DNA of 64,000 nucleotides from an uncultured Phycicoccus sp. (GTDB lineage Bacteria; Actinomycetota; Actinomycetes; Actinomycetales; Dermatophilaceae). The notes under the pieces are model-generated. The model saw only the letters and a program-made list of their open reading frames with translations. It did not search any database and was not told the origin of the DNA. Positions 55,489-64,000 of the stretch are shown piece by piece. The position numbers and the translations under genes were made by a program. Every line of letters starts with the position of its first letter. Within the stretch, counting starts at the first letter, position 1. The stretch lies in assembly GCF_947495705.1 (NCBI RefSeq), contig NZ_CANLZR010000009.1, forward strand, positions 1-64,000, given 5' to 3'.

Positions 55489-56796
55489 ATGACCACTTCG
55501 CCCGCGGACCGGCGTGAGCCCGCACCGGTCGCCCCGCTCGTCGCGCGCACCGTCCCGCTCGAGCCCGCTCTCGCCGAGGACCTCCTCGCCGTGCTGCCGG
55601 CCGGTGCCGCGACCGGGCCGTGCTCGTGGGTCCGCCGCGGCGAGGGGCTGGTCGGGTGGGGCCGGGCGGCCTCGCACACCGCGTCCGGGCCGCAGCGGTT
55701 CGTCGACCTCGAGCAGTGGTGGCAGGGGCTCGTCGGGTCCGCGGTCGTGCGCGACGAGCTCGACCTGCCGGGGACCGGGCCCGTCGCCTTCGGGTCGATC
55801 GCCTACTCCGCCGGCTCACCCGTCGGCGGGACCCTCGTCGTGCCGGAGGTCGTCGTCGGGCGGCGCGGCGGCCGGGCGTGGCTGACGACGGTCAGTGCCG
55901 AGCAGACCGTGGCCGCGGTCCCGGGGCCGGCCGACGTCGCCGTGCAGCCCGCGCCGGACCAGCCGCGGGGTGTCGCGTTCGCCGACGGCGCCCTCTCCCC
56001 CGGCGACTGGGCCCACGCCGTCGCCGAGGCGGTCGAGCGCATCACGGCCGGCGACCTCGACAAGGTCGTGCTCGCCCGCGACCTCGACGTCACGACGCAC
56101 GCGCCGCTCGACGTCCGGTGGCTGCTGCGCCGGCTCGCGGAGCGCTACGACACGACGTGGGTGTTCGCCGTCGACGGGCTGGTCGGCGCGACCCCCGAGC
56201 TGCTGGTGCGCCGCGAGAAAGGGCTGGTCACCTCGCGCGTCCTGGCGGGCACGATCCGCCCGACCGGCGACGACGCCCATGACCTCGCGCTCGCGGCATC
56301 CCTGGCCCGGTCGAGCAAGGACCTCGAGGAGCACGAGTACGCGGTCCGGTCGGTGGCCGACGCGCTCGCGCCGCACTGCTCGTCGATGAACGTGCCCGAG
56401 ACCCCGTTCGTGCTGCACCTGTCCAACGTCATGCACCTCGCCACCGACGTGACGGGGGTGCTCGCCGACGCGACCTCGTCGCTGGCGCTGGCCTCCGCGC
56501 TGCACCCGTCGGCCGCGGTGTGCGGGACGCCGCGTGCCGCCGCCGACGCCGTCATCGCCGAGCTGGAGCACCTCGACCGCGGGCGCTACGCCGGGCCCGT
56601 CGGGTGGATCGACGCGGCCGGGGACGGCGAGTGGGGCATCGCCCTGCGGTGCGGGGCGGTCGACACCGTCGACCCGTCCCGCATGCGGATCTTCGCGGGC
56701 TGCGGCATTGTCGCCGGCTCCGACCCGGACGACGAGCTCGCCGAGTCCTCCGCCAAGCTCGTGCCGATGCGCGACGCCCTCACCGCCGACCCCTGA
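55489..56796 (+). CDS. menF: isochorismate synthase
   Basis: A 435-residue chorismate-utilising enzyme. It catalyses chorismate to isochorismate, the first step of menaquinone synthesis. [10 protein letters not shown], the segment [23 protein letters not shown] and the C-terminal [19 protein letters not shown] belong to this family. The start is ATG 55489. Siderophore-type EntC is an alternative, but the nearby menG, menJ and menD favour menF. Confidence 0.9.
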   Translation: MTTSPADRREPAPVAPLVARTVPLEPALAEDLLAVLPAGAATGPCSWVRRGEGLVGWGRAASHTASGPQRFVDLEQWWQGLVGSAVVRDELDLPGTGPVAFGSIAYSAGSPVGGTLVVPEVVVGRRGGRAWLTTVSAEQTVAAVPGPADVAVQPAPDQPRGVAFADGALSPGDWAHAVAEAVERITAGDLDKVVLARDLDVTTHAPLDVRWLLRRLAERYDTTWVFAVDGLVGATPELLVRREKGLVTSRVLAGTIRPTGDDAHDLALAASLARSSKDLEEHEYAVRSVADALAPHCSSMNVPETPFVLHLSNVMHLATDVTGVLADATSSLALASALHPSAAVCGTPRAAADAVIAELEHLDRGRYAGPVGWIDAAGDGEWGIALRCGAVDTVDPSRMRIFAGCGIVAGSDPDDELAESSAKLVPMRDALTADP

Positions 56797-56807
56797 CCCA
56801 CCCGTAC

Positions 56808-56921
56808 CCGACCTGACCAATAGGCACGCGGGGTGCACCGGGCGCCGTACCTGGCGTGCCCTATTGGTCGATGTCGGTACACCGGGCGCCGTACCTGGCG
56901 TGCCCTATTGGTCGATGTCGG
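56808..56921. repeat. 42-bp tandem direct repeat with hairpin potential between menF and menJ
   Basis: Two identical 42-bp copies (56836-56877 and 56880-56921) are separated by 2 bp. Each contains an imperfect hairpin (GGGCGCC...GGCGTGCCC). The first copy can also pair with an upstream segment: CCGACCTGACCAATAG (56808-56823) with CTATTGGTCGATGTCGG (56861-56877), which gives a hairpin about 70 bp long. It lies between convergent genes, so a terminator function is likely; duplication of the unit is unusual. Confidence 0.85.
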
Positions 56922-56947
56922 GACGGGCGGGCGGCGGGGAGGGTCGG

Positions 56948-58180
56948 TCAGGTGAAGGGCGGGCGGGCGTCGACGGTGACGGAGCGGCGGCCCGCCCAGC
57001 GCCACACCCGGGCCGAGCGGTCGCGGTCCTCGTCGGTGATGAGGTTCCCCATCCACCGCAGGGCCAGCGTCATGAGCCACTCGCTGCGCATCCCGGCCGG
57101 GCCGAGGGCCGCGAGGGTCTTGGGGACGGTGAAGATGCCGGCGAGACGGCGCGCGATGGAGAACGCCTCGCCGTAGTGCTCGCGCAGCAGGTGCGGCCAG
57201 ACGACGGCCAGGTCGTCGTCGAGGTGGTCGACGAGCAGGCGCCCGGTCTCCAGGCCGTAGTCGATGCCCTCGCCGTTCAGGGGGTTCACGCAGGCCGCGG
57301 CGTCGCCGATGAGCGCCCAGTTCGGGCCGGCGACGTTGCTCACCGCGCCCCCCATCGGCAACAGCGCGCTCGTCACCATCCGCTGCTCGCCGGTGAGGCC
57401 GAAGTCGGCGCGACGCTCGTCGGTGTAGTGGCGCATCAGCGGCTTGATGGCGATCGAGGCCGGGCGCCTGGTCGTCGCGAGCGTGCCGACCCCGACGTTC
57501 ACCTGGCCCTGGCCGAGCGGGAAGATCCAGCCGTACCCGGGCACGGCCTCCCCCGTCTCGGACCGCAGCTCGAGATGGCTGCTGATCCACGGGTCGTCGG
57601 CCCGCTCGGAGTCGACGTAGCATCGCCCGGCGACGGCGTACACCGTGTCCTGATGCCACTCGCGCCCCAGCACCTTGCCGAGCCCGGAGCGCACCCCGTC
57701 GGCCACGACGAGCCGCTCGCACCCGATCTCGAAGGTCTCCTCGCCCCGACGGAACGTGACCGACCGGACCCGGCCCCCCTCGAGGGTCGCGTCGACGGCC
57801 TTGGCGCCCTCGACCCCGATGGCGTCGGCGCCGAGCGCCGCATCGCGGATCCCGGCGTCGAGCTGGGTCCTCGGCACCGCCGACCCGTGGTCCGGCAACG
57901 TCCCGCCCGGCCAGGGCAGGTGCAGCGTCTGGCCGAAGCCGTGGGCGCGCAGCCCCTGGTTGGTCGCGTGGGCGCGAACCCACTCGCCGAGGCCGAGCCG
58001 GTCGAGCTCGGCGACGGCGCGGGGAGTGAGCCCGTCGCCGCAGGTCTTGTCCCGCGGGAAGACCGCTGCGTCGGCGAGGACGACGTCGCGGCCGGCGCGC
58101 GCGGCCCAGGTCGCGGCGGCGGCGCCGGCGGGGCCGGCGCCGACGACGAGGACGTCGGTACGGAGCGGGGTGTCGGGCAC
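56948..58180 (-). CDS. menJ: geranylgeranyl reductase family FAD protein, menaquinone reductase MenJ-like
   Basis: A 410-residue flavoprotein. The FAD-binding loop VVGAGPAGAAAATWAARAG is at residues 12-30, then DKTCGDGLTPRAVAELDRLG and, later, GDAAACVNPLNGEGIDYGLETG. It resembles M. tuberculosis MenJ (Rv0561c), which reduces one double bond of the menaquinone side chain. The neighbourhood of menG, menF, menD and a polyprenyl synthase supports this role over archaeal-type lipid saturation. The start is GTG 58178-58180. Confidence 0.88.
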   Translation of the reverse strand: MPDTPLRTDVLVVGAGPAGAAAATWAARAGRDVVLADAAVFPRDKTCGDGLTPRAVAELDRLGLGEWVRAHATNQGLRAHGFGQTLHLPWPGGTLPDHGSAVPRTQLDAGIRDAALGADAIGVEGAKAVDATLEGGRVRSVTFRRGEETFEIGCERLVVADGVRSGLGKVLGREWHQDTVYAVAGRCYVDSERADDPWISSHLELRSETGEAVPGYGWIFPLGQGQVNVGVGTLATTRRPASIAIKPLMRHYTDERRADFGLTGEQRMVTSALLPMGGAVSNVAGPNWALIGDAAACVNPLNGEGIDYGLETGRLLVDHLDDDLAVVWPHLLREHYGEAFSIARRLAGIFTVPKTLAALGPAGMRSEWLMTLALRWMGNLITDEDRDRSARVWRWAGRRSVTVDARPPFT

Positions 58181-58286
58181 GGACCGATTCTCGCAACGTC
58201 CGCTCGCGATCCCGACATCGACCCTCGACAGCGCTGCTGCGGGGTAATCGCTCGACCGGCCACGACCGGTCGGCGACGATGGTGCG

Positions 58287-59546
58287 ATGGCAGACCAGGC
58301 GACGTACCGCATCGTGCAGGTGACCCCGGAGACGACCGCCGAGTTCGAGGCCGTCGACCGGCTCACCTGGTTCGACGAGGTCGACCCGCAGGACGACTCA
58401 CCCAGCGGCGCACTGGACCCCGCACGGTGCTACGCCGCGACCCGCACCGGTGAGCCCCCGTTCTCGGGTATCTACGCCTCCTTCGACCACCGGCTCACCG
58501 TCCCCGGAGCGGCCGGCGACCTCCGCCAGGTCCCGTGCGCCGGGCTGACCTGGGTCGGCGTGCACCCCGACGACCGGCGCACCGGGGTCCTCACCGCGAT
58601 GGTCGACCACCACCTCCGCGACGTGCGCGACCAAGGCGTCGCGCTCGGCGCGCTGCACGCCTCGGAGGTCGGCATCTACGGCCGGTTCGGCTACGCGCCG
58701 GCGTCGTTCGGGGTCACCGTCGACGTGGGCGGCGGCGCCGAGGTCACCGCCCCGGGGGTCGACTGCACCGGGATCCGGACCGAGATGGTCGACGGCATCG
58801 GGGACGAGGTGGCCGCACGCGTCCACCGGGTCCAGCACGAGGACGCCGCCCGGTCCCTGGGCCAGGTCGCTCTCACCGAGGCGCACAACCGACGTCGCTT
58901 CCGCCCGGACCCGGCCGCCGAACGTGGCAGCGAGCGCGTGCGCGTCCTCTTCGCGATGCGCGACGGCGTCGACCTCGGGTACGCGATGGTCCGGCGCACC
59001 CACAAGTGGGAGCACTCGATACCCCAGGGCTCGCTCGTGTGCGGCGACCTCACCGCCGCCGACCCCGCAGCGCGGCTCGCCCTGCTCCGCCGGCTCGTGT
59101 CGTTCGACCTCATCGGGTCGGTCCATGTGCCGGCGACCTCCCTCGAGGACCCGATCGTGTGGTGGCTCGGCGGGCCGCGCTCGGTCAAGGCGCGGGTCCA
59201 CGACGCGCTGTGGCTCCGCCTCGTCGACGTCCCCGCGGCCCTCGCCCTGCGCGGGTACGCGGCCGACGCGGACCTCGTGCTCGAGGTCGCCGACGAGCGG
59301 TGCCCGTGGAACGCGGGCCGGTGGCGGCTCGTCGCCTCCGGGGGTCGTGCGACGTGCGAACGGACCGACGCCGACGCCGACCTCCGGGTCCCCGTGCAGG
59401 TGCTCGGGTCGGCCTACCTCGGCGGCCGCTCGATGGCCGCCATGACCCGGCAGGGACTCGTGCAGGAGCGGACCCCTGGCTCGGTCGACGCGCTGAGCCG
59501 AGCCCTGGCCACCGACCTCCCGCCCGTCGCGGCCCTCATGTTCTGA
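58287..59546 (+). CDS. Eis-like GNAT N-acetyltransferase with SCP2-type C-terminus
   Basis: A 419-residue protein, close in length to M. tuberculosis Eis (402). Residues 1-150 are the first GNAT domain (PCAGLTWVGVHPDDRRTGVLTAMVDHH), followed by a second GNAT fold and a C-terminal SCP2-like domain. The chain ends in Phe, as Eis does, where the C-terminal carboxylate takes part in catalysis. Eis acetylates aminoglycosides and proteins; the natural acceptor here is unknown. The 3' end overlaps menD, on the opposite strand, by 11 bp. Confidence 0.85.
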   Translation: MADQATYRIVQVTPETTAEFEAVDRLTWFDEVDPQDDSPSGALDPARCYAATRTGEPPFSGIYASFDHRLTVPGAAGDLRQVPCAGLTWVGVHPDDRRTGVLTAMVDHHLRDVRDQGVALGALHASEVGIYGRFGYAPASFGVTVDVGGGAEVTAPGVDCTGIRTEMVDGIGDEVAARVHRVQHEDAARSLGQVALTEAHNRRRFRPDPAAERGSERVRVLFAMRDGVDLGYAMVRRTHKWEHSIPQGSLVCGDLTAADPAARLALLRRLVSFDLIGSVHVPATSLEDPIVWWLGGPRSVKARVHDALWLRLVDVPAALALRGYAADADLVLEVADERCPWNAGRWRLVASGGRATCERTDADADLRVPVQVLGSAYLGGRSMAAMTRQGLVQERTPGSVDALSRALATDLPPVAALMF

Positions 59547-61260
59547 GCGTCGACGCGGCGAGCGCCCGCAGGTCGGCGTGAGCCCGGCGGTGCGTCGACC
59601 GGTCGACCCGGACCTCGACGACGCGCAGGCCACGCGGCGGCTCGGCGACGAGGCGCGCCAGGTCGTCGCGGGTGTCCGCGCGGTCGTGGCGGACCCCATG
59701 GGCCCGGCACAGGGCGCCGAGGTCGGTACCCGTGGGGGTCCCGAAGACCCGCTCGAAGGACCCGGCGTGCTCGGGGGCTCCCGGCTCCAGGGTCGCGAAG
59801 ATGCCGCCACCGTCGTCGTTGACGACGACCACGGTGAGGTCGGGCCGTGGCTCGTCCGGCCCGCACAGGAAGCCGTTGGTGTCGTGGAGCAGGGTGAGGT
59901 CGCCCAGGAGCGCGTGCGTGGGCCGGCCGAGACCGAGCGCGATGCCGGAGGCCGTCGAGACCATCCCGTCGATGCCGGCGAGCCCCCGGTTGGCGTAGGT
60001 CCGGGGGCCCTCGCCCGGCTCGTGGGGGCCGCGGGTCGCGAGGTCGAGGTCGCGGACCGGGTTGGACGACCCGACGACGAGGACGCCGTCGCCCCCCAGC
60101 GTCTCGTGGACGGCGGCGGCCACGGCCAGCCCGCTCGGCCACGGGAACCCGTGCTCCGCAACGGCCGCGGCGAGCCGGCTCCCGGCGTCGTCCCAGGCCC
60201 GGGCCCAGTCCGACCGCGGGGTCGCGACCGGCGCGCTGTCGCACTCGGCGGCGACCGAAGCCCAGGGATGGACGGCGGCGGCGACGTGTGACGGGTCGGG
60301 CCAGGTGGTTCCGGCGGTGACGACCTCGACCCGCATCCCCGGGCGGCGGAGCAGCGCCGCGACGGGCCGGGCCAGGGTGACCCGGCCCAGGACGAGGACG
60401 CGGTCGGGGGCGTGCGCGTCGAGCCATTCGGTGGCCGTGAGCAGCAGCGGCCCGTGTGGCACCGCCGCGACCCGCGCGTGGGGACCGGCGACGGCCTCCG
60501 CGACGACCGGGTACCCCCTGGACGCGGCCCAGGCCGCCGCCGCGGCGCCGTCGACCCCGTCGCCCACGACGACGACGGTGCGCTCGACCTCGTCGAGCGG
60601 GTCGCCGGCCACGGCCCCGACGGCGCGCTGCACCTCGACCCAGGGAGCTCCGCCGGGGCGGCCCAGACAGGACTCGGGGAGCGTCGCGTCGTCGGGGCCC
60701 GGCACCAGCGGCTCGCGGAACGCGACGTCGAGGTGCACCGGGCCGACGTCGGCGCCGAGGAGCCCGGTGGCGGCGGCCAGCGCCCGGCACACGGTGGAGC
60801 GCCACCAGGGGGCCGGCGAGTGGCCGGTGGCCGGGAGGCTCTCGGGCGCCGGCAGGTCGGCGGCGAACCGGGTCGCGGCGCCGAAGATCCCCGGCTGCGC
60901 CGTCGTCTGGTTCGCCCCCGTCCCGCGCAGGTCGTGTGGGCGGTCGGCGCTCAGGACGACGAGGGGGACGCCCGCGTGGTGCGCCTCGAGGACCGCGGGG
61001 TGCAGGTTCGCGACGGCGGTGCCGGACGTCGTGACGACGGCGACCGGCCGTGCCGCCCCCTTCGCCAGCCCGAGGGCGAGGAACCCCGCGGACCGTTCGT
61101 CGACCCGGACGTGCAGCCGCAGCCTCCCGTCGGCCTCGGCGGCCAGAGCCGCGTAGGCGAGGGGAGCCGACCGCGACCCGGGCGCGAGAACGACATCGCG
61201 CACCCCGCCACGCACGAGCTCGTCGACGAGGACGCTCGCGAGCGCCGAGGAGGGGGTCAC
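59536..61260 (-). CDS. menD: 2-succinyl-5-enolpyruvyl-6-hydroxy-3-cyclohexene-1-carboxylate synthase
   Basis: A 574-residue thiamine diphosphate enzyme that joins isochorismate and 2-oxoglutarate in the second step of menaquinone synthesis. APGSRSAPLAYAALA and the catalytic Glu55 in VDERSAGFLALGLAKG are clear; TTSGTAVANLHPAVLEAHHA and VVNDDGGGIF (cofactor region) follow. The start is GTG 61258-61260. The size is typical (about 560). Its 2-oxoglutarate substrate is shared with KorAB. Confidence 0.95.
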   Translation of the reverse strand: MTPSSALASVLVDELVRGGVRDVVLAPGSRSAPLAYAALAAEADGRLRLHVRVDERSAGFLALGLAKGAARPVAVVTTSGTAVANLHPAVLEAHHAGVPLVVLSADRPHDLRGTGANQTTAQPGIFGAATRFAADLPAPESLPATGHSPAPWWRSTVCRALAAATGLLGADVGPVHLDVAFREPLVPGPDDATLPESCLGRPGGAPWVEVQRAVGAVAGDPLDEVERTVVVVGDGVDGAAAAAWAASRGYPVVAEAVAGPHARVAAVPHGPLLLTATEWLDAHAPDRVLVLGRVTLARPVAALLRRPGMRVEVVTAGTTWPDPSHVAAAVHPWASVAAECDSAPVATPRSDWARAWDDAGSRLAAAVAEHGFPWPSGLAVAAAVHETLGGDGVLVVGSSNPVRDLDLATRGPHEPGEGPRTYANRGLAGIDGMVSTASGIALGLGRPTHALLGDLTLLHDTNGFLCGPDEPRPDLTVVVVNDDGGGIFATLEPGAPEHAGSFERVFGTPTGTDLGALCRAHGVRHDRADTRDDLARLVAEPPRGLRVVEVRVDRSTHRRAHADLRALAASTLRT

Positions 61261-61299
61261 GGGCGTGGATTCTGCCAGTCGACCCGGCCCGCCCTGCGG

Positions 61300-63384
61300 C
61301 TACCGCGTCCCGGCGAGGCGCCCGAGGGTCTCGGAGGTCCCCTCCCCGAGGGACGCGGTGCCGCCGACGAGCGTGGTCGCCGTGGGCGCCAGGGTGAGCA
61401 TCTGCTGCCCGGTCTCGACCGGCACCGACCCGGCCCGGGCGAGGAGGAGAGCGGCTCCGCGGTGCCCCGCGGCGGCACCGCCGGTGAGGCCGTCGGGGAA
61501 CTTCTCGCCGGAGGCGACGAAGACGTCGGCGGTGGTCCAGAACTCCTCGGCGACGGTGCGGGCCACGTCGTAGCGGGTCCGGCCGCCGAGCCGGGTGACC
61601 GGCGCCGAGCTGTAGTGACGCAGCGACGTGACGACGCTCTGCGGGATCGTCCCCGTGCCACCGAGCACGTAGATTCGCTCCGGCGCCAGCCGCTTCAGCT
61701 CCTCGCCGGTGGACCCGGGGACCCGGCTGGAGGTCACGAGGAGGAGGGGTGCCTCGGTGCGCGCCGCGGCGGGGGCCGCGCTCAGCGCGTCGGCGAACAC
61801 CTCCCCCGAGGCGAGGAAGACGGCGGGCACCCCGCGGCTGTAGAACTCGCCGCTGACTCCGGCCGCGACCGCATACCGGTCGGGGCCGCCGATCCGGGTC
61901 GCCGAGCCTTCGGCTGCGTACTCGGCGAGCTCGGCCCGCACCGGCTCCGACACCGACGCGGCGCCGCCGAGGACCCAGACCCGCTGGGCCCCGAGCCGCT
62001 CGAGCTCGGCACGCGTGCTGTCGGGGAGAGCGTCCGGGCGGCTGAGCAGGACCGGCATCCCGAGCCGGCCACCGGCAGCGCTGCCGGCGAGGGCGTCGGG
62101 GTAGACGGCTCCGGTGGCGACGACGACGTCGCTCGCGCCGTCGGGGTAGGTCGCCCGGCTGACGTTCGCGGCGACGGCGTACCGGTCGGCACCCTGGACC
62201 CGGGTGAGCTCGGAGGTGGCGGGCGAGACGCGGACGACCTTGTCGCTGCCGTTGGACGTCGTGAGGTAGAGCCGACCACCGGGTCCGCTCACGGCGCCGC
62301 GTAGCCGCCCGTAGGTGCCGTCGTACCGGGTCTCCCCGGCGGTGAGCACCCCGTCGGCGTCGACGTCGAAGACGCGCAGGTCCTGCTGCTTGAGCGTGGG
62401 CACGACGAGGTCGCCCTCGAGGTCGCCCCACTGGGCACCGCGCAGGAAGGTGGCCCCGGAGGTGGCGATGGTGGACGTGCCCGACGCCCACGCAGGGGCG
62501 AGGTAGGTGTCGCCGTCGTCGCAGCCGGCCGTCTCGGGTCGGTAGCTGAGCCCGGCCCCGGTCTCGCACGGCCAGCCGTAGTTGCCGCCGGGCACGAGGA
62601 GGTTGATCTCGTCGTCGACGGAGGGGCCGTGCTCGACGGCGTAGACGCGGTCGGTGCCGGGCTGGAAGGCGAGGCCCTGCGGGTTGCGGTGCCCCATCGA
62701 GTAGACGTGGTCCTGGACGCCGTCGATGACGGGGTTGTCCGCGGGGACGCCGCCGGTGCGGGTCAGCCGCAGGACCTTGCCGTTGCGGCTGCTCCGGTCC
62801 TGAGCGAGCGCCTCGGTGCCGCCGTCGCCCATCGCCACCCACAGGTGACCGGCGTCGTCCATCTCGAGCGCGCACCCGTTGTGGGTGCGGCCGGCCTTCA
62901 TCCCCCCGAGCAGGACCGTCGGGGTGCTCCACGCCGTGGACCCGGCGACGGAGTAGCGGAGGACCTGGTTGACCCAGCCGCCGCTGCCGGGGTACTCGCG
63001 CGACGCGCACACGTAGAGGTACGGGAAGGCTCCGAAGTCGGTGTCGACCGCCACCCCCATGACCCCCGCCTCACCCGTGCCGAGCTCGACGTCGGGGACG
63101 GTGACGGTGCGCTGGAGAGCGGCGTCGGGGCCCCCGTCCGCGTACACCCGGATCCGGCCCGGCCGCTCGGTGGCGACCATCCGACCGTCGGGCAGGAACG
63201 CGAGGTCCCAGGGGACGACGAGCGAGTCGGCGACGATCGCCTCGGTGGGGGCCGGGGCAGCCGCCACCGGCGCGGCCGTGGCCGACGTGGGAGCACCCGC
63301 CGCCGGAGGCGAGCTCAGGGTGGCCGCCACCGCAAGGGCGGAGACGACCGCAAGGGCGGGTCGGGCGATGCGTGAGCCGAGCAT
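61300..63384 (-). CDS. secreted sorbosone/PQQ-type dehydrogenase fused to three CWB2 repeats
   Basis: A 694-residue exported protein. Residues 1-30 are a signal peptide (MLGSRIARPALAVVSAL). Residues about 48-390 form a six-bladed beta-propeller of the glucose/sorbosone dehydrogenase type (VPWDLAFLPDGRMVATER, GMGHRNPQGLAFQPG-like segment at YSMGHRNPQGLAF, VPGGNYGWPCETG). From about 395 to the end are three cell-wall-binding type 2 repeats, each beginning near DRYAVA or TRYDVA and ending in VLGG or LVGG. CWB2 repeats hold S-layer-like proteins to wall polymers. The substrate and the cofactor (PQQ) are inferred from family. Confidence 0.87.
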   Translation of the reverse strand: MLGSRIARPALAVVSALAVAATLSSPPAAGAPTSATAAPVAAAPAPTEAIVADSLVVPWDLAFLPDGRMVATERPGRIRVYADGGPDAALQRTVTVPDVELGTGEAGVMGVAVDTDFGAFPYLYVCASREYPGSGGWVNQVLRYSVAGSTAWSTPTVLLGGMKAGRTHNGCALEMDDAGHLWVAMGDGGTEALAQDRSSRNGKVLRLTRTGGVPADNPVIDGVQDHVYSMGHRNPQGLAFQPGTDRVYAVEHGPSVDDEINLLVPGGNYGWPCETGAGLSYRPETAGCDDGDTYLAPAWASGTSTIATSGATFLRGAQWGDLEGDLVVPTLKQQDLRVFDVDADGVLTAGETRYDGTYGRLRGAVSGPGGRLYLTTSNGSDKVVRVSPATSELTRVQGADRYAVAANVSRATYPDGASDVVVATGAVYPDALAGSAAGGRLGMPVLLSRPDALPDSTRAELERLGAQRVWVLGGAASVSEPVRAELAEYAAEGSATRIGGPDRYAVAAGVSGEFYSRGVPAVFLASGEVFADALSAAPAAARTEAPLLLVTSSRVPGSTGEELKRLAPERIYVLGGTGTIPQSVVTSLRHYSSAPVTRLGGRTRYDVARTVAEEFWTTADVFVASGEKFPDGLTGGAAAGHRGAALLLARAGSVPVETGQQMLTLAPTATTLVGGTASLGEGTSETLGRLAGTR

Positions 63385-63429
63385 GTGTGTGGGTCCCCTC
63401 AGGTGTGCTGTGCCCGCACCCTAGGCGAG

Positions 63430-64000
63430 TCATCGGACATCCGCGCGGAGCGACGCGGCCGCCCGCTCGACGACGACCTCGGTCACCACGCGGACCGGAC
63501 GGTGGAGGAAGGCACCGGCCGTGGCGGCCCACCCCCCGAGGCCGCGGACGGTGCCGGGTGGCGCCCCCTGGGCGGCCCGGACGGTGTGGACGTACTCGTC
63601 GAGGGCGTGCCGCCGCACGTCGAGCGCCGGACCGTCGCCGGCCCGGACCGTGACCCACCCGTCGCGGTCGGGGCTGGGGGTGAGGTCGAGGGCGGGGACG
63701 GGGTCCTCGCGATGTTCGACCGAGAGCATCCGCACCGTCTCGGCGAGGGGGAAGGCGCCGACCGGGGCGCCCGTGGCGAGGACATGCGTGACCCGGTGCC
63801 GCGACGTGAACGCCCGGTCGGATGCGAGCGCCGCGGCGTGGATGCCGCCCTGGCTGTGCCCGACGAGCAGCACCGGGTCGTCCGCACCGGCCCGGCCCGA
63901 CGCCGCCTTGGCCCGCTCGAGCGCAGCCGCGACGCCCGCCCCGGCGACCGTGGCGTCGCCGGTGAGCGCGCGGACGTCGCTGGTGAGGTCGAAGGGCGCC
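63430..64000 (-). CDS. alpha/beta hydrolase, C-terminal part only
   Basis: The 3' part of a gene that continues past the right edge; about 190 residues are visible. The nucleophile elbow LLVGHSQGGIHAA contains GxSxG. Further on is HVLATGAPVGAFPL, a pattern seen in lipase-like and PGAP1-type hydrolases, and a segment HREDPVPALDL that would hold the catalytic Asp. The catalytic His is probably in RRHALDEYVHTV. It lies 45 bp downstream of the dehydrogenase start and is transcribed in the same direction, leftward. The start codon is outside the window. Confidence 0.7.
   Translation of the reverse strand, partial: APFDLTSDVRALTGDATVAGAGVAAALERAKAASGRAGADDPVLLVGHSQGGIHAAALASDRAFTSRHRVTHVLATGAPVGAFPLAETVRMLSVEHREDPVPALDLTPSPDRDGWVTVRAGDGPALDVRRHALDEYVHTVRAAQGAPPGTVRGLGGWAATAGAFLHRPVRVVTEVVVERAAASLRADVR

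Noticed and set aside
58211..58222. A 12-bp match (CCCGACATCGAC) to the complement of the end of the menF-menJ repeat, placing menJ between inverted copies.
   Set aside because: Short and made of words common in GC-rich DNA; no target duplication or other sign of a mobile element.
59414..63010. A long minus-strand frame running across menD and the dehydrogenase gene.
   Set aside because: It is in a different frame from both real genes and is Arg/Pro/Gly-rich with no motif; a composition artefact.

Overview
The window is a high-GC stretch of an actinobacterial chromosome. The evidence is the very strong G/C third-position bias, frequent GTG starts, 4-bp ATGA/GTGA gene overlaps, full menaquinone rather than ubiquinone gene content, a DUF222/HNH-type reading frame and a 14-gene nuo operon. 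A member of the Micrococcales, such as the Intrasporangiaceae, would fit, but that placement is inferred from gene content only. No insertion sequence, phage gene, rRNA or CRISPR array was seen. The window reads as ordinary chromosome built around respiration.

Layout. 1-3.1 kb holds the start of a DUF222/HNH-like gene, a small membrane protein, and a DUF4212 plus sodium:solute symporter pair. 3.1-10.1 kb holds a very large single-chain acyl-CoA carboxylase, an AI-2E family permease and tRNA-Tyr. 10.1-14.1 kb holds a YajQ-like protein and a MoxR-type AAA ATPase coupled to a VWA protein. 14.1-21.2 kb holds aminopeptidase N, nagB, an MDR oxidoreductase, htpX, and a divergent HxlR regulator/methyltransferase pair with a clear palindrome between them.

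21.2-30.3 kb is a second, partial complex I operon, transcribed leftward in the order A-B-yrdB-C-H-I-J-K-L-M-N. It has no D, E, F or G gene. Next come a lipoprotein, a DUF1023-type alpha/beta hydrolase and a WXG100-like small protein, and then rightward korA-korB (2-oxoacid:ferredoxin oxidoreductase) and rarD.

37.2-54.5 kb is a complete nuoABCDEFGHIJKLMN operon, transcribed leftward, whose last gene is a long-chain polyprenyl diphosphate synthase overlapping nuoN. A sequence close to the Streptomyces Rex operator lies over the presumed nuoA promoter. 54.7-61.3 kb carries menaquinone genes (menG, menF, menJ, menD) with an Eis-like acetyltransferase among them. A 42-bp tandem repeat able to form hairpins separates menF from menJ. 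61.3-64 kb carries a secreted sorbosone/PQQ-type dehydrogenase fused to three CWB2 cell-wall-binding repeats, and the 3' part of an alpha/beta hydrolase gene.

How it fits together. The men genes and the polyprenyl synthase make the quinone that complex I reduces. KorAB feeds on 2-oxoglutarate and yields reduced ferredoxin. The partial nuo operon lacks the NADH input module and could in principle accept electrons from ferredoxin, but it also lacks nuoD, so any working complex would need NuoD from elsewhere, for example from the full operon.
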